A DNA stretch of 64,000 nt from JANWXD01 sp035575135 (GCA_035575135.1 DATLYE010000024.1:50250-114249); one strand, 5' to 3'; shown: positions 45,407 to 54,970, counted from the stretch's first letter. Program-made: numbers and translations. The notes: generated by a model from the sequence alone, not told the origin.

Positions 45407-47060
45407 GACCAGACCATATCTTTCCGTCGTCGCGGCCGCCCGTAACGACGACCACGGGGGCAACTTGCTCGGCCGCATGCAGGCCTTCGTAGAGGGTCTG
45501 ATCGGCCAGGCCAGGCAACACGATCTCGCGCTGGAACTCGTGCTCGTCGAGTGGAATCCTCCGGCGGACCGTCCGCGGCTGGCGGAGGCGTTGCGCTGGC
45601 CGGCTGAGTTCGGTCGGGTCTCGGTGCGCATCATCGAGGTGCCGGCGCGAATCCACGCCCGGTACCGGTATGCGTCGGTCCTGCCGCTCTATCAAATGAT
45701 CGCCAAGAACGTAGGAATCCGCCGCGCCCGGGGCGAGTTCGTGCTGGCCACCAATGTAGACATCCTGTTTTCCGATGAGCTGTTCCGGTGGCTTGCCGCC
45801 CGCAGCCTGGAGCCCGATCGGATGTATCGCGTGGATCGCCTGGACGTCATGGCGGAGGTGCCGCTGGAGGCGTCCGTGGAGGAGCGCTTGGCCTGGTGTC
45901 GAAGTCACCTGCTGCGTCGGCACACGCGGGCCGGGACGGTGCGGCTCACCCCGGATGGTAGGCCGTGGCCGGAGGCCGTGGATGTGGCGGATCCCGGTAG
46001 CGGGATTGTGCTTGGGGAGGGCTGGTTTGCCCCCGTCAGCCACGCCGGGGTTGTGTTTCGCTGGGCAGGCAGCGAGGCCGAAATTGAGGCGGCGGCTCCT
46101 GACGGCCGGCGTTCCACACTGGTCTTGGAACTGGAGCCGGGCCCTGGGGTCGGCTTCCGGCCGTTCCGGATGGAAATCCTGGGAGAGCCCGGCACACCGC
46201 TCGGGGAAGTCGAGATCCCGTGCCGCGGCGAGTTGCTGTTGGACGGGGTTTTTCGTGGCGCCGGCGCCCGGCGCGTGCGGCTGCGCGTCAAAGGAGGCGG
46301 ACAGCGCGTGCCATACGATACGCGGGTCCTGAATTTTCGGGTGTTTCGTTGCGGCTGGACGGAAGCCGCCGCAACGGGTCCGGCAGTCTTGTTTCTTCCG
46401 AGTCGGACAAACGTGTCGTGGCGGCGCGCGGGGCGATTTGTGAAGCGGACGTGGCATCTCATGCGGCGTCTGGCCTTTTTGCCCTTTGAGTTGCGCCGGG
46501 CAACGGAGCCGGTGCGCATCGGATTGCCGGTCCCGGTCCGGGTGATCGAGAAACTTCGACTGCGTCTGGAGGGCGGCGGCTTGACGATTGCCTTGGGGCC
46601 GCGGCCGGAAACGCCGGTGAGCCCGCCCCTGCCGCAGCCAGGCGGCGAGCCGGACGTGCTCCACACCAATGCTTGCGGCGACTTCACGCTGCTCGCCCGC
46701 CGGCACTGGCTGGAGTTGCGCGGCTATCCGGAGTTTGATCTGCATTCGATGAACATTGACTCGGTGTTTTGTTACATGGCGCATTACGGTGGGGCGCGGG
46801 AGGTCGTGCTGCCTTACCCCATGTGCATTTACCACATCGAACACGCCACCGGCTCGGGCTGGACGCCGGAGGGCGAGAAACAGCTTTTTGACAGGCTCGC
46901 GCGCAACGGAATTCCTTGGCTTTCGTATCACGAGGTCGCCGCCTGGGCAGCCGAGATGCACCGGCTTGGCCGGCCGATGATTTTCAACCTCGAGGACTGG
47001 GGCTTGGCCGCGGAGCGCCTGCCGGAGACCTTCCTGCCGGACGGGCGCCGGGCACGCTAG
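45399..47060 (+). CDS. Large glycosyltransferase-like protein with inserted beta-rich region
   Basis: A 553-residue protein from GTG. The N-terminal part is GT-A like: YLSVVAAARNDDHGGNLLGR, then IAKNVGIRRARGEFVLATNV followed by DILFS, where DVDILF-type Asp residues would bind the metal. The C-terminal part (about 425-553: DFTLLARRHWLELRGYPEFD, HYGGAREVVLPYPMCIYHIE) looks like the acceptor end of GT2/galactosyltransferase domains. Between them about 270 residues form a predicted beta-sandwich plus a linker, unusual for the family. A surface-glycan role is inferred from the neighbouring methyltransferase and GT2 genes. Confidence 0.7.
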   Translation: MPETRPYLSVVAAARNDDHGGNLLGRMQAFVEGLIGQARQHDLALELVLVEWNPPADRPRLAEALRWPAEFGRVSVRIIEVPARIHARYRYASVLPLYQMIAKNVGIRRARGEFVLATNVDILFSDELFRWLAARSLEPDRMYRVDRLDVMAEVPLEASVEERLAWCRSHLLRRHTRAGTVRLTPDGRPWPEAVDVADPGSGIVLGEGWFAPVSHAGVVFRWAGSEAEIEAAAPDGRRSTLVLELEPGPGVGFRPFRMEILGEPGTPLGEVEIPCRGELLLDGVFRGAGARRVRLRVKGGGQRVPYDTRVLNFRVFRCGWTEAAATGPAVLFLPSRTNVSWRRAGRFVKRTWHLMRRLAFLPFELRRATEPVRIGLPVPVRVIEKLRLRLEGGGLTIALGPRPETPVSPPLPQPGGEPDVLHTNACGDFTLLARRHWLELRGYPEFDLHSMNIDSVFCYMAHYGGAREVVLPYPMCIYHIEHATGSGWTPEGEKQLFDRLARNGIPWLSYHEVAAWAAEMHRLGRPMIFNLEDWGLAAERLPETFLPDGRRAR

Positions 47061-47070
47061 GGGGTGGCGG

Positions 47071-47973
47071 ATGAGCGATCTTCCGCTGGTCACCGTCGTA
47101 ACGCCCTGTTTGAACGCAGCCCGCTATCTGGAAGAAGCCATCCAGAGTGTCCTGAGTCAGGATTATCCGCGCATCGAGTACATCGTCATGGACGGCGGAT
47201 CCACAGACGGCAGTCTCGAGATTCTTCGAAAGTATGAAGGGAAACTGGTCTGGTATTCGGGTCCTGATCGGGGTCAATCGGATGCGATCAACCGGGGGTT
47301 CCTGCGGTCATGCGGCACGATCTTTGCCTTCCTGTGCGCGGATGACGCCTACCTGCCGGGAGCGGTCACGACGGCCGTGCGGTACATGCTCGCGCATCCG
47401 GAGTACGCCGGCGTCTACGGCGAGGGTTGGCTCGTGGACGAATCCGGAAAGATCGTGCGAGCCTACCCGACGCGGCCCTTCGATCCGGAGCTGCTTCAAA
47501 AGGAGTGCTTCATTTGCCAGCCGGCGTCTTTTTTGCGCCGGGAGGTGTTTGCCGAAGTGGGCATGCTCGACCCGGAGCTTCACTACGGCCTGGATTATGA
47601 CCTCTGGATCCGGGTGGCTCGCAAGTACAAGCTTCTCAGGCTGAGGGAATTCCTGGCCGTCTCCCGCATGCACGCCGGTGCCAAGACGCTGCGGCACCGC
47701 GCCGCGGTCTATCGAGGAAACATCGGCGTGCTCCGGAAGCATTTCTCCTACGTGCCTTTCCGGCATATTTACGGCTATGCCTGCTCGCTGTTAGACTCCC
47801 GGGACGGCTTCTTCGAACCCGTGCCGCCATCCCTGACCAAGTATCTGTTGAGTCTCGTCATCGGCTCACGGGTCAACTTCCGTCATTTGCGGCGGTTTTG
47901 GAGTGAGGCCTTGGGGGAGGGTTTTGAGGCCCTCCGGCGCGGGGTCTGGCCGAACGGCGTTTTGCACTGTTAA
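47071..47973 (+). CDS. GT2-family glycosyltransferase
   Basis: A 300-residue GT-A enzyme. LVTVVTPCLNAARYLEEAIQ binds the nucleotide; MDGGSTDGSLEIL is the second Asp motif; IFAFLCADDAYLPGA contains the metal-binding D-D pair; QPASFLRREVF and HYGLDYDLWIRVARKY hold the acceptor site and catalytic Asp. No membrane segment is seen. Starts 10 bases after the large glycosyltransferase gene, so methyltransferase and both transferases form one unit. Product probably part of an exopolysaccharide or O-antigen; linkage not predictable. Confidence 0.9.
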   Translation: MSDLPLVTVVTPCLNAARYLEEAIQSVLSQDYPRIEYIVMDGGSTDGSLEILRKYEGKLVWYSGPDRGQSDAINRGFLRSCGTIFAFLCADDAYLPGAVTTAVRYMLAHPEYAGVYGEGWLVDESGKIVRAYPTRPFDPELLQKECFICQPASFLRREVFAEVGMLDPELHYGLDYDLWIRVARKYKLLRLREFLAVSRMHAGAKTLRHRAAVYRGNIGVLRKHFSYVPFRHIYGYACSLLDSRDGFFEPVPPSLTKYLLSLVIGSRVNFRHLRRFWSEALGEGFEALRRGVWPNGVLHC

Positions 47974-47993
47974 CTTGCCTGGGGTAAGCAAGT
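47973..47993 (+). terminator. Stem-loop after the glycosyltransferase operon
   Basis: ACTTGC and GCAAGT form a 6-bp stem with a 9-base loop directly after the GT2 stop codon. No T-tract follows, so termination would be weak or Rho-assisted. It lies upstream of the promoter candidate for the TonB-dependent receptor gene. Confidence 0.35.
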
Positions 47994-48046
47994 CGCCGCC
48001 ACAGCTAAACGGCTAGCCCGAGGCGCAGGAATACCCAAAATTTTTC

Positions 48047-48075
48047 TTGACGGCCTGATGGGTTTGGATTAGCAT
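48047..48075 (+). promoter_or_regulatory. Putative promoter of the Oar-like receptor gene
   Basis: TTGACG and TAGCAT are separated by 17 bases and followed by a good Shine-Dalgarno (AGGAGG) before the GTG start. The surrounding run (CAAAATTTTTCTTGACG) is AT-rich compared with the window. Confidence 0.55.
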
Positions 48076-48105
48076 AGACTTACCAATCCATTAGGAGGTC
48101 TGAAC

Positions 48106-51100
48106 GTGAGGAATTCGCCAGGCAGTCGTTTTGCATGCTTGCTGGGGCTGCTGATCGGGTTGCTCGTGGCCAGGCATGGCCTGTCCCAGCAGACGTCCGG
48201 TCTCATCACCGGAGTGGTCAAAGATCGCCAGGGGGCAGTGGTGCCGAACGCGAAGGTGGTCCTGATCAACGAACTTCAGGGGACAGTCACCCGGGAGTTG
48301 GCGACAGGGCCCGACGGTTCCTTTGTCATCGCGCCGCTGCTGCCGGCCACGTACACGCTGACCGTGGAGGCTCCGGGTTTTAAGAAGTTCGAGAAACGGG
48401 ACATCAAGCTGTTCGCCAACGACCGGATTGCGCTGACCGACATCGTGCTCGAGGTCGGAGCGGTGACGGAAACGATCACCGTGGAAGCCACGGCTGTGCA
48501 ACTGCAGACCCAAAGCGCGGAGCGCTCCGGCATCGTCACGGGCACGCAGGTCGTCAACCTGGCGCTGAACGGGCGGAATTACCTCGACTTGATCAAGACC
48601 GTGCCGGGGATTGTGAGCCTGTTCAACGGCCAGGTCGCCGGTCCGGGCGGTATCGGAGCGATCTACGCCAATGGCCAGCGGGGTAACCAGAACAACCTCA
48701 CGCTGGACGGTGCCGCCAATATGGACACCGGCTCAAACGGCACGCAGCACACCAGTCTCAATATTGACGCCGTGGCCGAATTCAAGATCATCACGAACAG
48801 CCAGCCGGCCGAGTTCGGCCGTTCCGCGGGCGCGGCCATCAACATCGTGACCAAAAGCGGCACGACCGAATTTCACGGTGTGGGCTATTGGTTTCATCGC
48901 CACGAGGGACTCAACGCCAACAACTGGCGCAACAACATTGACGGGCTGCCGCGCCGCAAGTACCGGTATAACTATCAGGGCTATAACATCGGCGGGCCCG
49001 TCTACATCCCGGGGAAGTTCAATGTGAACAAAGACAAGCTGTTCTTTTTCTGGGGCCAGGAGTGGCAGGAGCAGCTCGTGCCGAACGCCACTCGCTACGT
49101 CACCGTACCGACGGCTGCGGAACGGGAGGGCGACTTCCGGCTCACGCATGAGGCCGACGGCCGCCCCGTGGTCATTCGCGATCCGCTCACCGGCCAGCCC
49201 TTCCCTAACAACATCATCCCCGCCAGCCGGATCAACCCCGACGGGCAGAAGATTCTCAAGTGGTATCCGTTGCCTAATGTGACCGGCTTCCCAAATTACA
49301 ATTACCAGTCCCAGGTCTCCAGTTCGTATCCGCGACGGCAATTGATCGGGCGGATTGACTGGAACATCAACGAGAAGTGGCGTGCATTCTTCCGCGTCAT
49401 CCGCGACAAAGACGACCAGATCATGCCCTACGGGCAGTGGAACGCGGATTACAACATCCCGTTCGGTCCGATGCACTTCGGGCAGCCGGGCGCCTCGGCT
49501 ATCGCCAACCTGACGACCGTGATTGATCCGACGCTGACCAACGAATTTATTTTCGGGCCGAGCCGCAACCGCCTCGACATCACTCCCAGGACGGACGCAT
49601 TCTTCCGCAAGAACCTCGGGTTGAGCTACCAGATGCCGTTCCCGAATGCGGATCCGCTGGGGCTGGTGCAAAACTGGCGCTTCGGCGGAGTTCCGAATGC
49701 TCCGTTCACGGGTTTCAACGGAACTCCGTTCTTGAACGTCAACAACACGTTTGAGTTCACCGACAACCTCAGCAAAGTCCGCGGTCCCCACCAGATCAAA
49801 TTCGGCGTGTACGTCCATCGCAGCCGCAAAGACCAGACGGCTTTTACATCCGTGAATGGAAATATCTGGTTTGATCGGGACGCCGCCAATCCGGGGGATA
49901 CCAACTGGGCTTTCTCGAACGCGCTGCTCGGGAATTTCCAGCGTGTGCAGCAGTCTAATATTGTTCGCAACGGGAAATACCGCTATACCAATTTCGAGTG
50001 GTATGTCTCCGACGTATGGAAGATCACGCCCACGCTGACGCTGGATGCCGGGATTCGCTTCTATATCATTCAGCCGCAGTACGACGCGGCGTTGCAAACC
50101 TCCTCGTTCAACCCGGCGCTGTGGGATCCGAGCCGCGTGGCGCTGCTGTTCGAGCGCGCCCGGAACCCGCAAGGGCAGATCGCAGCGCGCAATCCGCTCA
50201 CCGGAGAGTTCTTCCCGGCGGCCTTCATCGGAGCGCTCGTGCCCGGCACAGGGCGCCTGATTGACGGCGCCTATGTCAACGGGATTGCCCAGGCCGGTGT
50301 GAACGACTATCCGCGGGGGCTCATTGACAGCCGCGGAGTCCATTACGCTCCGCGCCTCGGCATTGCCTGGCGTTTCATGGACAAGACGGTGCTGCGCATC
50401 GGCAGCGGGGTTTTCTACGACCGGTTCCAAGGAAATCCGGTGTTCGACATGCTGCCGAACCCGCCTTCCACGCTGAGCCCCACCATCTGGTACGGAAATC
50501 TCGCGACGTTGGCCTCCACGCCGGGCGTGTTGTTCCCGCAGACCTTACGGGGCTTTTCGCGAGACGGTCACGTCCCGACCACCTATAACTGGAACGTGAG
50601 CATCCAGCGGGAGCTGCCGCACCAGATCATGCTGGATGTGGCGTACGTCGGCTCGGTCTCGCGCCACCTGCTGAACATTTACAACGTCAACCGTCCGGGC
50701 TTCGGGAGTGCCTGGCTGCCGCAGAACCAGGACCCGACCACGACACCGAGGTTCGATGGAACGACCACGCTGCCGGTCAACTTCACGCGGCCTTACAAAG
50801 GGTACGGCGATATCAATATCACGCAGTTTGGCTCGACGTCGAATTACAACTCTCTGCAGGTCGCGGTGAACCGCCGGCTGGCGCAGGGACTCCAATTTGG
50901 GGTGGCCTACACCTGGTCCAAGGCCCTCGGCACGGCCAGCGGCGATGGCGACGGGTTCCACCCGACCAACGCACGCATGGCGAACTACGCGCCGCTTACC
51001 TTTGACCGGCGTCACTATCTGGTCTTCAACTACATCTACGACACGCCGAAGTTGGCCAAGAATGGCAACCCGCTGGACAACTGGCTGGGCCGGGCCATCT

Positions 51101-51645
51101 TCAACAACTGGACCATCTCGGGAATCACCACCATCACGACCGGCGAGCCGCTGGGCGTAGGTTTTGGAGTCTCCGGCGTGAGCGGTGCGGTGCTGAACCG
51201 GATGCTCACCGGTGATGAGACCTGGGGCCCGCGCGTGCGCCTGACTGGGACGAAAGCCCAACTCTCGCGCGGGCAGCGTAACGAGTACCGCTGGATCGAT
51301 GCGGCCGCATTCGCGCTTCCCACAAGGCCGAGTCTCGGCCTGGAGTCCGCCTTGCGCGGATACATTTACGGGCCGGGTACGCACAACTGGGACATCTCGG
51401 TTTTCAAGAGCTTCCCGTTCACGCGCGACGAGCGGCGCTTCGTACAGGTGCGTCTTGAGATGTTCAATGCACCGAACCACACACAGTTCAGTGCGATTAA
51501 CACCGGGATCACGTTCAATGCGCAGGGGCAGGTCACCAACCTGCCGACGGCTCTCGGCGGCGGGGGCGGACGCTTCGGCTTCGGGGCCGTCACCGGCGCC
51601 CGTGACCCGCGCATCATCCAGGTGGCCGCCAAGATATACTTCTGA
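48106..51645 (+). CDS. Oar-like TonB-dependent receptor with carboxypeptidase-regulatory domain
   Basis: An 1179-residue outer-membrane protein from GTG. A signal peptide (LLGLLIGLLVARHGLSQ) is followed by a carboxypeptidase-regulatory Ig-like domain (GLITGVVKDRQGAVVPNAKV, about 30-115). The plug domain (about 120-250) has LALNGRNYLDLIKTVPGIVS and AVAEFKIITNSQPAEFGRSA, and a large beta-barrel ends in the aromatic C terminus RIIQVAAKIYF. This layout is expanded in Acidobacteria, where many paralogues probably import glycans or other polymers. Ligand unknown. A TPR protein starts one base after its stop, so the two are coupled. Confidence 0.92.
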   Translation: MRNSPGSRFACLLGLLIGLLVARHGLSQQTSGLITGVVKDRQGAVVPNAKVVLINELQGTVTRELATGPDGSFVIAPLLPATYTLTVEAPGFKKFEKRDIKLFANDRIALTDIVLEVGAVTETITVEATAVQLQTQSAERSGIVTGTQVVNLALNGRNYLDLIKTVPGIVSLFNGQVAGPGGIGAIYANGQRGNQNNLTLDGAANMDTGSNGTQHTSLNIDAVAEFKIITNSQPAEFGRSAGAAINIVTKSGTTEFHGVGYWFHRHEGLNANNWRNNIDGLPRRKYRYNYQGYNIGGPVYIPGKFNVNKDKLFFFWGQEWQEQLVPNATRYVTVPTAAEREGDFRLTHEADGRPVVIRDPLTGQPFPNNIIPASRINPDGQKILKWYPLPNVTGFPNYNYQSQVSSSYPRRQLIGRIDWNINEKWRAFFRVIRDKDDQIMPYGQWNADYNIPFGPMHFGQPGASAIANLTTVIDPTLTNEFIFGPSRNRLDITPRTDAFFRKNLGLSYQMPFPNADPLGLVQNWRFGGVPNAPFTGFNGTPFLNVNNTFEFTDNLSKVRGPHQIKFGVYVHRSRKDQTAFTSVNGNIWFDRDAANPGDTNWAFSNALLGNFQRVQQSNIVRNGKYRYTNFEWYVSDVWKITPTLTLDAGIRFYIIQPQYDAALQTSSFNPALWDPSRVALLFERARNPQGQIAARNPLTGEFFPAAFIGALVPGTGRLIDGAYVNGIAQAGVNDYPRGLIDSRGVHYAPRLGIAWRFMDKTVLRIGSGVFYDRFQGNPVFDMLPNPPSTLSPTIWYGNLATLASTPGVLFPQTLRGFSRDGHVPTTYNWNVSIQRELPHQIMLDVAYVGSVSRHLLNIYNVNRPGFGSAWLPQNQDPTTTPRFDGTTTLPVNFTRPYKGYGDINITQFGSTSNYNSLQVAVNRRLAQGLQFGVAYTWSKALGTASGDGDGFHPTNARMANYAPLTFDRRHYLVFNYIYDTPKLAKNGNPLDNWLGRAIFNNWTISGITTITTGEPLGVGFGVSGVSGAVLNRMLTGDETWGPRVRLTGTKAQLSRGQRNEYRWIDAAAFALPTRPSLGLESALRGYIYGPGTHNWDISVFKSFPFTRDERRFVQVRLEMFNAPNHTQFSAINTGITFNAQGQVTNLPTALGGGGGRFGFGAVTGARDPRIIQVAAKIYF

Positions 51646-51646
51646 T

Positions 51647-52762
51647 GTGCGATGGGCTCTGGCTCTGGCGGCACTCGTCCCGCTGGCCGCCCAGCAGGAG
51701 GATTTGCTGGCGAGCGGCCAGCGGGCGTTAGCGCGAGGTGACCTGCCTGAGGCGGAGGCGATCTACCGCGAGTACCTCAAACGAAACCCGGCTTCGGCCG
51801 AGGGCTATAGCAACTTGGCCGCGGTTCTGGCACGACGGGAGAAGTTTGAGGAGGCCATTTCTGCCTACCGCAAGGCTCTGGCCTTAAAGCCGGACCTCAC
51901 GCAGGTCTATTTCAATCTGGGCGTGGCGTACTTCCGGGCGGGGCGCCATGCGGAAGCCGTTGCCCCCTTCGAGGCGTTCTTAAAGGCGCAACCGGGAGAC
52001 GCCCGCGCGCGACAACTGCTGGGTTTGTGTTTGGTGGAGACCGGCGATTACGCGCGCGCGATTGCCCATCTCGAGCAGGCTGCCCTTTCCCGCCCTGGCG
52101 ATGTCTCACTCCGGTTTGGTTTGGCGGTTGCGCACATTCGCGGGGGAGATCCCGAGAAGGGCAGGCGGCTTCTGGAGCAGCTTGAGTCGGAGGGAGGCAA
52201 CAGATCTCGCGTCTTGCTGCTCGAAGGACTCCTGTACTACCGTTTGGGGCGGTACGACGAGGCTCAGAGGGCTTTAGAGAACGCGATCGCGCTCGAGCCC
52301 GGATTAGCTCCGGCACTGGCCGCCCTCGGGCGGCTCCATCTTCGCGTGCATGATGACAAGAGCGCCATCTCCTATTTTGAGAAGGCGCTTGCGCTGGCTC
52401 CGGATGACGCCGAATCTACTTATCAGCTCGGCGTACTGCTCGATCGCAACGGCGATTCCCAGCGCGCCCGCCGGCTGCTGCGCCGGGCGATTGAGCTCCG
52501 GGCGAATTATCCGGACCCGAAATACTTCCTGGCCAAGATCGAGTTTCGGGAGGGTGATCTGAGGGCCGCGCTGCGCCTGCTGGAAACTGCGGCCAGAGAG
52601 GCTCCCGGGCAGCCGGCCATTCACCTGCTTCTGGCGCGAACCTACCAGGCGCTCGGCGAAACCGGCAAGGCGCAGGCTGCCTTTGCCACCGTACGGCGTC
52701 TGAAGCAGGAGCGCATCCACGGAACCGTCCGGGCGGACGACGACTTGCTGCCAGAGCCGTAG
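51647..52762 (+). CDS. Exported TPR-repeat protein
   Basis: A 371-residue protein from a GTG one base after the receptor stop (TGATGTG). A signal peptide (RWALALAALVPLAAQQ) precedes about nine tetratricopeptide repeats; clear ones include AEGYSNLAAVLARREKFEEA, TQVYFNLGVAYFRAGRHAEA and APALAALGRLHLRVHDDKSA. TPR arrays scaffold protein contacts, here probably in the periplasm. The tight coupling to the Oar-like receptor suggests that they act together, though the partner is not shown by sequence. Confidence 0.85.
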   Translation: MRWALALAALVPLAAQQEDLLASGQRALARGDLPEAEAIYREYLKRNPASAEGYSNLAAVLARREKFEEAISAYRKALALKPDLTQVYFNLGVAYFRAGRHAEAVAPFEAFLKAQPGDARARQLLGLCLVETGDYARAIAHLEQAALSRPGDVSLRFGLAVAHIRGGDPEKGRRLLEQLESEGGNRSRVLLLEGLLYYRLGRYDEAQRALENAIALEPGLAPALAALGRLHLRVHDDKSAISYFEKALALAPDDAESTYQLGVLLDRNGDSQRARRLLRRAIELRANYPDPKYFLAKIEFREGDLRAALRLLETAAREAPGQPAIHLLLARTYQALGETGKAQAAFATVRRLKQERIHGTVRADDDLLPEP

Positions 52763-52801
52763 GATGCATCATTGCGCCGACAGGTCACAAAACCGTAGCG
52801 G

Positions 52802-53596
52802 ATGATCGCGCGGTGGATCCCAGGAGCTGTCCGGTGGCCCGTGAACCTGTCGCAGGATCCCTGGCTGCGACATTCTTTCGATCTACTCCGCACGAAATGG
52901 GCTGAAGTGCCCTTTACCCGTTTCGAGCGGCTCGACACGCGCACATTGCTCGGGCGGTCGGATGAGGAGCTCGTGAGAATCTGGCAGACGGCTCACGATT
53001 CGACTGCCACGGGAGAACGCTTCGGCCATCGCGGCTGGTACGAGTTGCTCTACCGGGAAATTTTCCGAGGACGGAAGGTGCTGGACCTGGACGTGGGCTG
53101 CGGGCTCGCGCCGAGTACGATCTACTTCGCCGAGCATGGCGCGCATGTCACGTTCGTGGATATCGTGGAATCCAATGTGGAATTTGTCCGGAGGGTTTGC
53201 CGCGCCCGGGGCGTCACCGGACAGGCGTTCTGCTACCTCGAGGATCTGCGGGCGTTGGACCAACTTCCAGGAGACTACGATTTCATTTTCGCGTGCGGTT
53301 CGCTGGTCACCGTGCCGGTGGAAGTAGCCCGGCGCGAGGCGCAGGCGCTTCTCGAACACTTGCCTTTGGGAGGGCGCTGGATCGAGCTGGCTTACCCGAA
53401 GAGCCGGTGGCTTCGCGAAGGGGGGCTCCCTTTCCACCTCTGGGGTGCCAAGACCGATGGGGGCGCGCCCTGGATGGAATGGCGCGATCTGGACAAGCTG
53501 GAGTACATCCTGGCCCCCGCGCGCTTTGATGTCGTGTTAAGCTTCGAGTTCTGCGGCGGCGAGTTCAACTGGTTCGATCTTCTGCGGCTAGACTAG
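52802..53596 (+). CDS. Class I SAM-dependent methyltransferase with altered motif I
   Basis: A 264-residue methyltransferase-like protein. Motif I reads KVLDLDVGCGLAPSTIYFAE, two residues longer than the usual VLDVGCG; the DNA shows a tandem repeat of CTGGAC there. The acidic loop HVTFVDIVESNVEFVRR and the post-II segment YDFIFACGSLVTVP are recognisable. The N terminus (IPGAVRWPVNLSQDPWLRHS) is not typical and the ribosome site is weak, so the start is uncertain. Neighbouring UDP-glucose dehydrogenase and epimerase suggest a sugar substrate. Activity may be affected by the insertion. Confidence 0.75.
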   Translation: MIARWIPGAVRWPVNLSQDPWLRHSFDLLRTKWAEVPFTRFERLDTRTLLGRSDEELVRIWQTAHDSTATGERFGHRGWYELLYREIFRGRKVLDLDVGCGLAPSTIYFAEHGAHVTFVDIVESNVEFVRRVCRARGVTGQAFCYLEDLRALDQLPGDYDFIFACGSLVTVPVEVARREAQALLEHLPLGGRWIELAYPKSRWLREGGLPFHLWGAKTDGGAPWMEWRDLDKLEYILAPARFDVVLSFEFCGGEFNWFDLLRLD

Positions 53597-53614
53597 GGAG
53601 GCGGTGGAAACTCA

Positions 53615-54961
53615 ATGAAGATCGCTGTCGTGGGCTTGGGCAAACTCGGCGCCGTCATGGCAGCCGTGCTGGCCGAGCGCGGCCATACGGTGACGGGTGC
53701 CGACCGGAACATTTCCGTCGTCCAGACGGTCAACCAGGGCCGGGCGCCGGTGGCCGAACCGGGTTTGGAAGAGCTGATCGCGCGGAACCGGGATCGGCTG
53801 CGCGCCACGCCGGACACGGAGGAGGCGGTTGCCGGAGCGGATGTCGTTTTCATTGTGACCCCCACACCATCGGGTTCTGACGGAAGGTTTTCCGTTGAGC
53901 TGGTTCTCGAAGCTTCCGCGGCGGCCGCGCGAGCCCTGCGCAACGCAACCGGATTTCCGGTCCTGGCCGTGACGAGCACCGTGATGCCTGGGGATACCGG
54001 CGGCCGGGTCCTTCCGCTCGTCGAGGAGGTTTCCGGCAAGCGGTGCGGTGTGGACTTCGGGCTGTGCTACAACCCGGAATTCATCGCGCTGGGTTCGGTG
54101 GTCCGGGACTTCATGAACCCGGACATGATCCTGATCGGGGAGTCGGATGTGCGCTCCGGCCGGGTCCTGGAAGAGCTGTACCGCAGTGTGTGTACAAACC
54201 GGCCGGCCGTGGCGCGGATGAACTTTGTCAACGCGGAACTGACCAAGCTTTGCGTCAACACGTTTGTGACCACGAAGATTTCCTATGCCAACCTGCTGGC
54301 CGAAGTCTGCGAGCGACTGCCGGGCGCGGATGCGGGCGTCGTGACGCAGGCGCTCGGGCTGGATAGCCGGATCGGCGCGAAGTATCTCAAGGGTGCGCTG
54401 GGCTACGGCGGGCCGTGCTTTCCTCGTGACAACGCCGCGTTTGCGGCAATGGCCCGGGCGCTCGGTGTGGAACCTTCCCTGCCGGAGGCCACCGACCGGA
54501 TCAACCGGCGTCAAGTCCGCAGAGTGACGGACCTGATCCTGCGGCTGCTTCCTCCCGGCGGCACGGCGGGCATCCTGGGGCTGGCTTACAAACCGGATAC
54601 GAACGTGGTGGAGGAATCACAGGGCATGCTGATCGCGCAGTGTTTGGCCGAACACGGCATCCGCGTCATTGCCTACGACCCGGCCGCCATGGAGGCAGCG
54701 CGCGGGATCCTGAACGACCGGGTCCGGCTGTGTTCTTCGATGGCAGAATGTGCCCGAGGAGCGGATGTGCTTGTGATCGCCACCCCGTGGGAGGAGTTCC
54801 GAGGCCTGGGGCCCGAGCACCTCAATTGCGGGACCCGGCAGCCCGTCGTGCTCGACTGCTGGCGGCTGCTTCCGCCGGAACGGTTTGACGGTCACGCCCT
54901 TTGGGTTACACTCGGGCGCGGTCCGCGGGCCGCGTCGGTCGCGGGTTCAGTAATGAGCTGA
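53615..54961 (+). CDS. UDP-glucose/GDP-mannose dehydrogenase family protein
   Basis: A 448-residue nucleotide-sugar dehydrogenase. The N-terminal Rossmann domain starts MKIAVVGLGKLGAVMAAVLA, the central domain has NFVNAELTKLCVNTFVTTKI, and the catalytic Cys is C268 in GYGGPCFPRDNAAF. The C-terminal UDP-binding domain includes GILGLAYKPDTNVVEESQG and VIAYDPAAME. The usual reaction oxidises UDP-glucose to UDP-glucuronate with two NAD. Other substrates such as UDP-ManNAc or GDP-mannose are possible because the subfamily cannot be set by eye. The epimerase gene starts 9 bases downstream. Confidence 0.88.
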   Translation: MKIAVVGLGKLGAVMAAVLAERGHTVTGADRNISVVQTVNQGRAPVAEPGLEELIARNRDRLRATPDTEEAVAGADVVFIVTPTPSGSDGRFSVELVLEASAAAARALRNATGFPVLAVTSTVMPGDTGGRVLPLVEEVSGKRCGVDFGLCYNPEFIALGSVVRDFMNPDMILIGESDVRSGRVLEELYRSVCTNRPAVARMNFVNAELTKLCVNTFVTTKISYANLLAEVCERLPGADAGVVTQALGLDSRIGAKYLKGALGYGGPCFPRDNAAFAAMARALGVEPSLPEATDRINRRQVRRVTDLILRLLPPGGTAGILGLAYKPDTNVVEESQGMLIAQCLAEHGIRVIAYDPAAMEAARGILNDRVRLCSSMAECARGADVLVIATPWEEFRGLGPEHLNCGTRQPVVLDCWRLLPPERFDGHALWVTLGRGPRAASVAGSVMS

Positions 54962-54970
54962 TCCGTTGCC

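Noticed and set aside
48733..50430. 565-codon minus-strand open frame within the Oar-like receptor gene
   Set aside because: Antisense shadow; the receptor frame has signal peptide, plug and barrel motifs.
51299..51646. In-frame upstream extension of the TPR protein
   Set aside because: It overlaps the Oar-like receptor in another frame and is Arg/Ser-rich noise. The GTG right after the receptor stop opens directly into a signal peptide.
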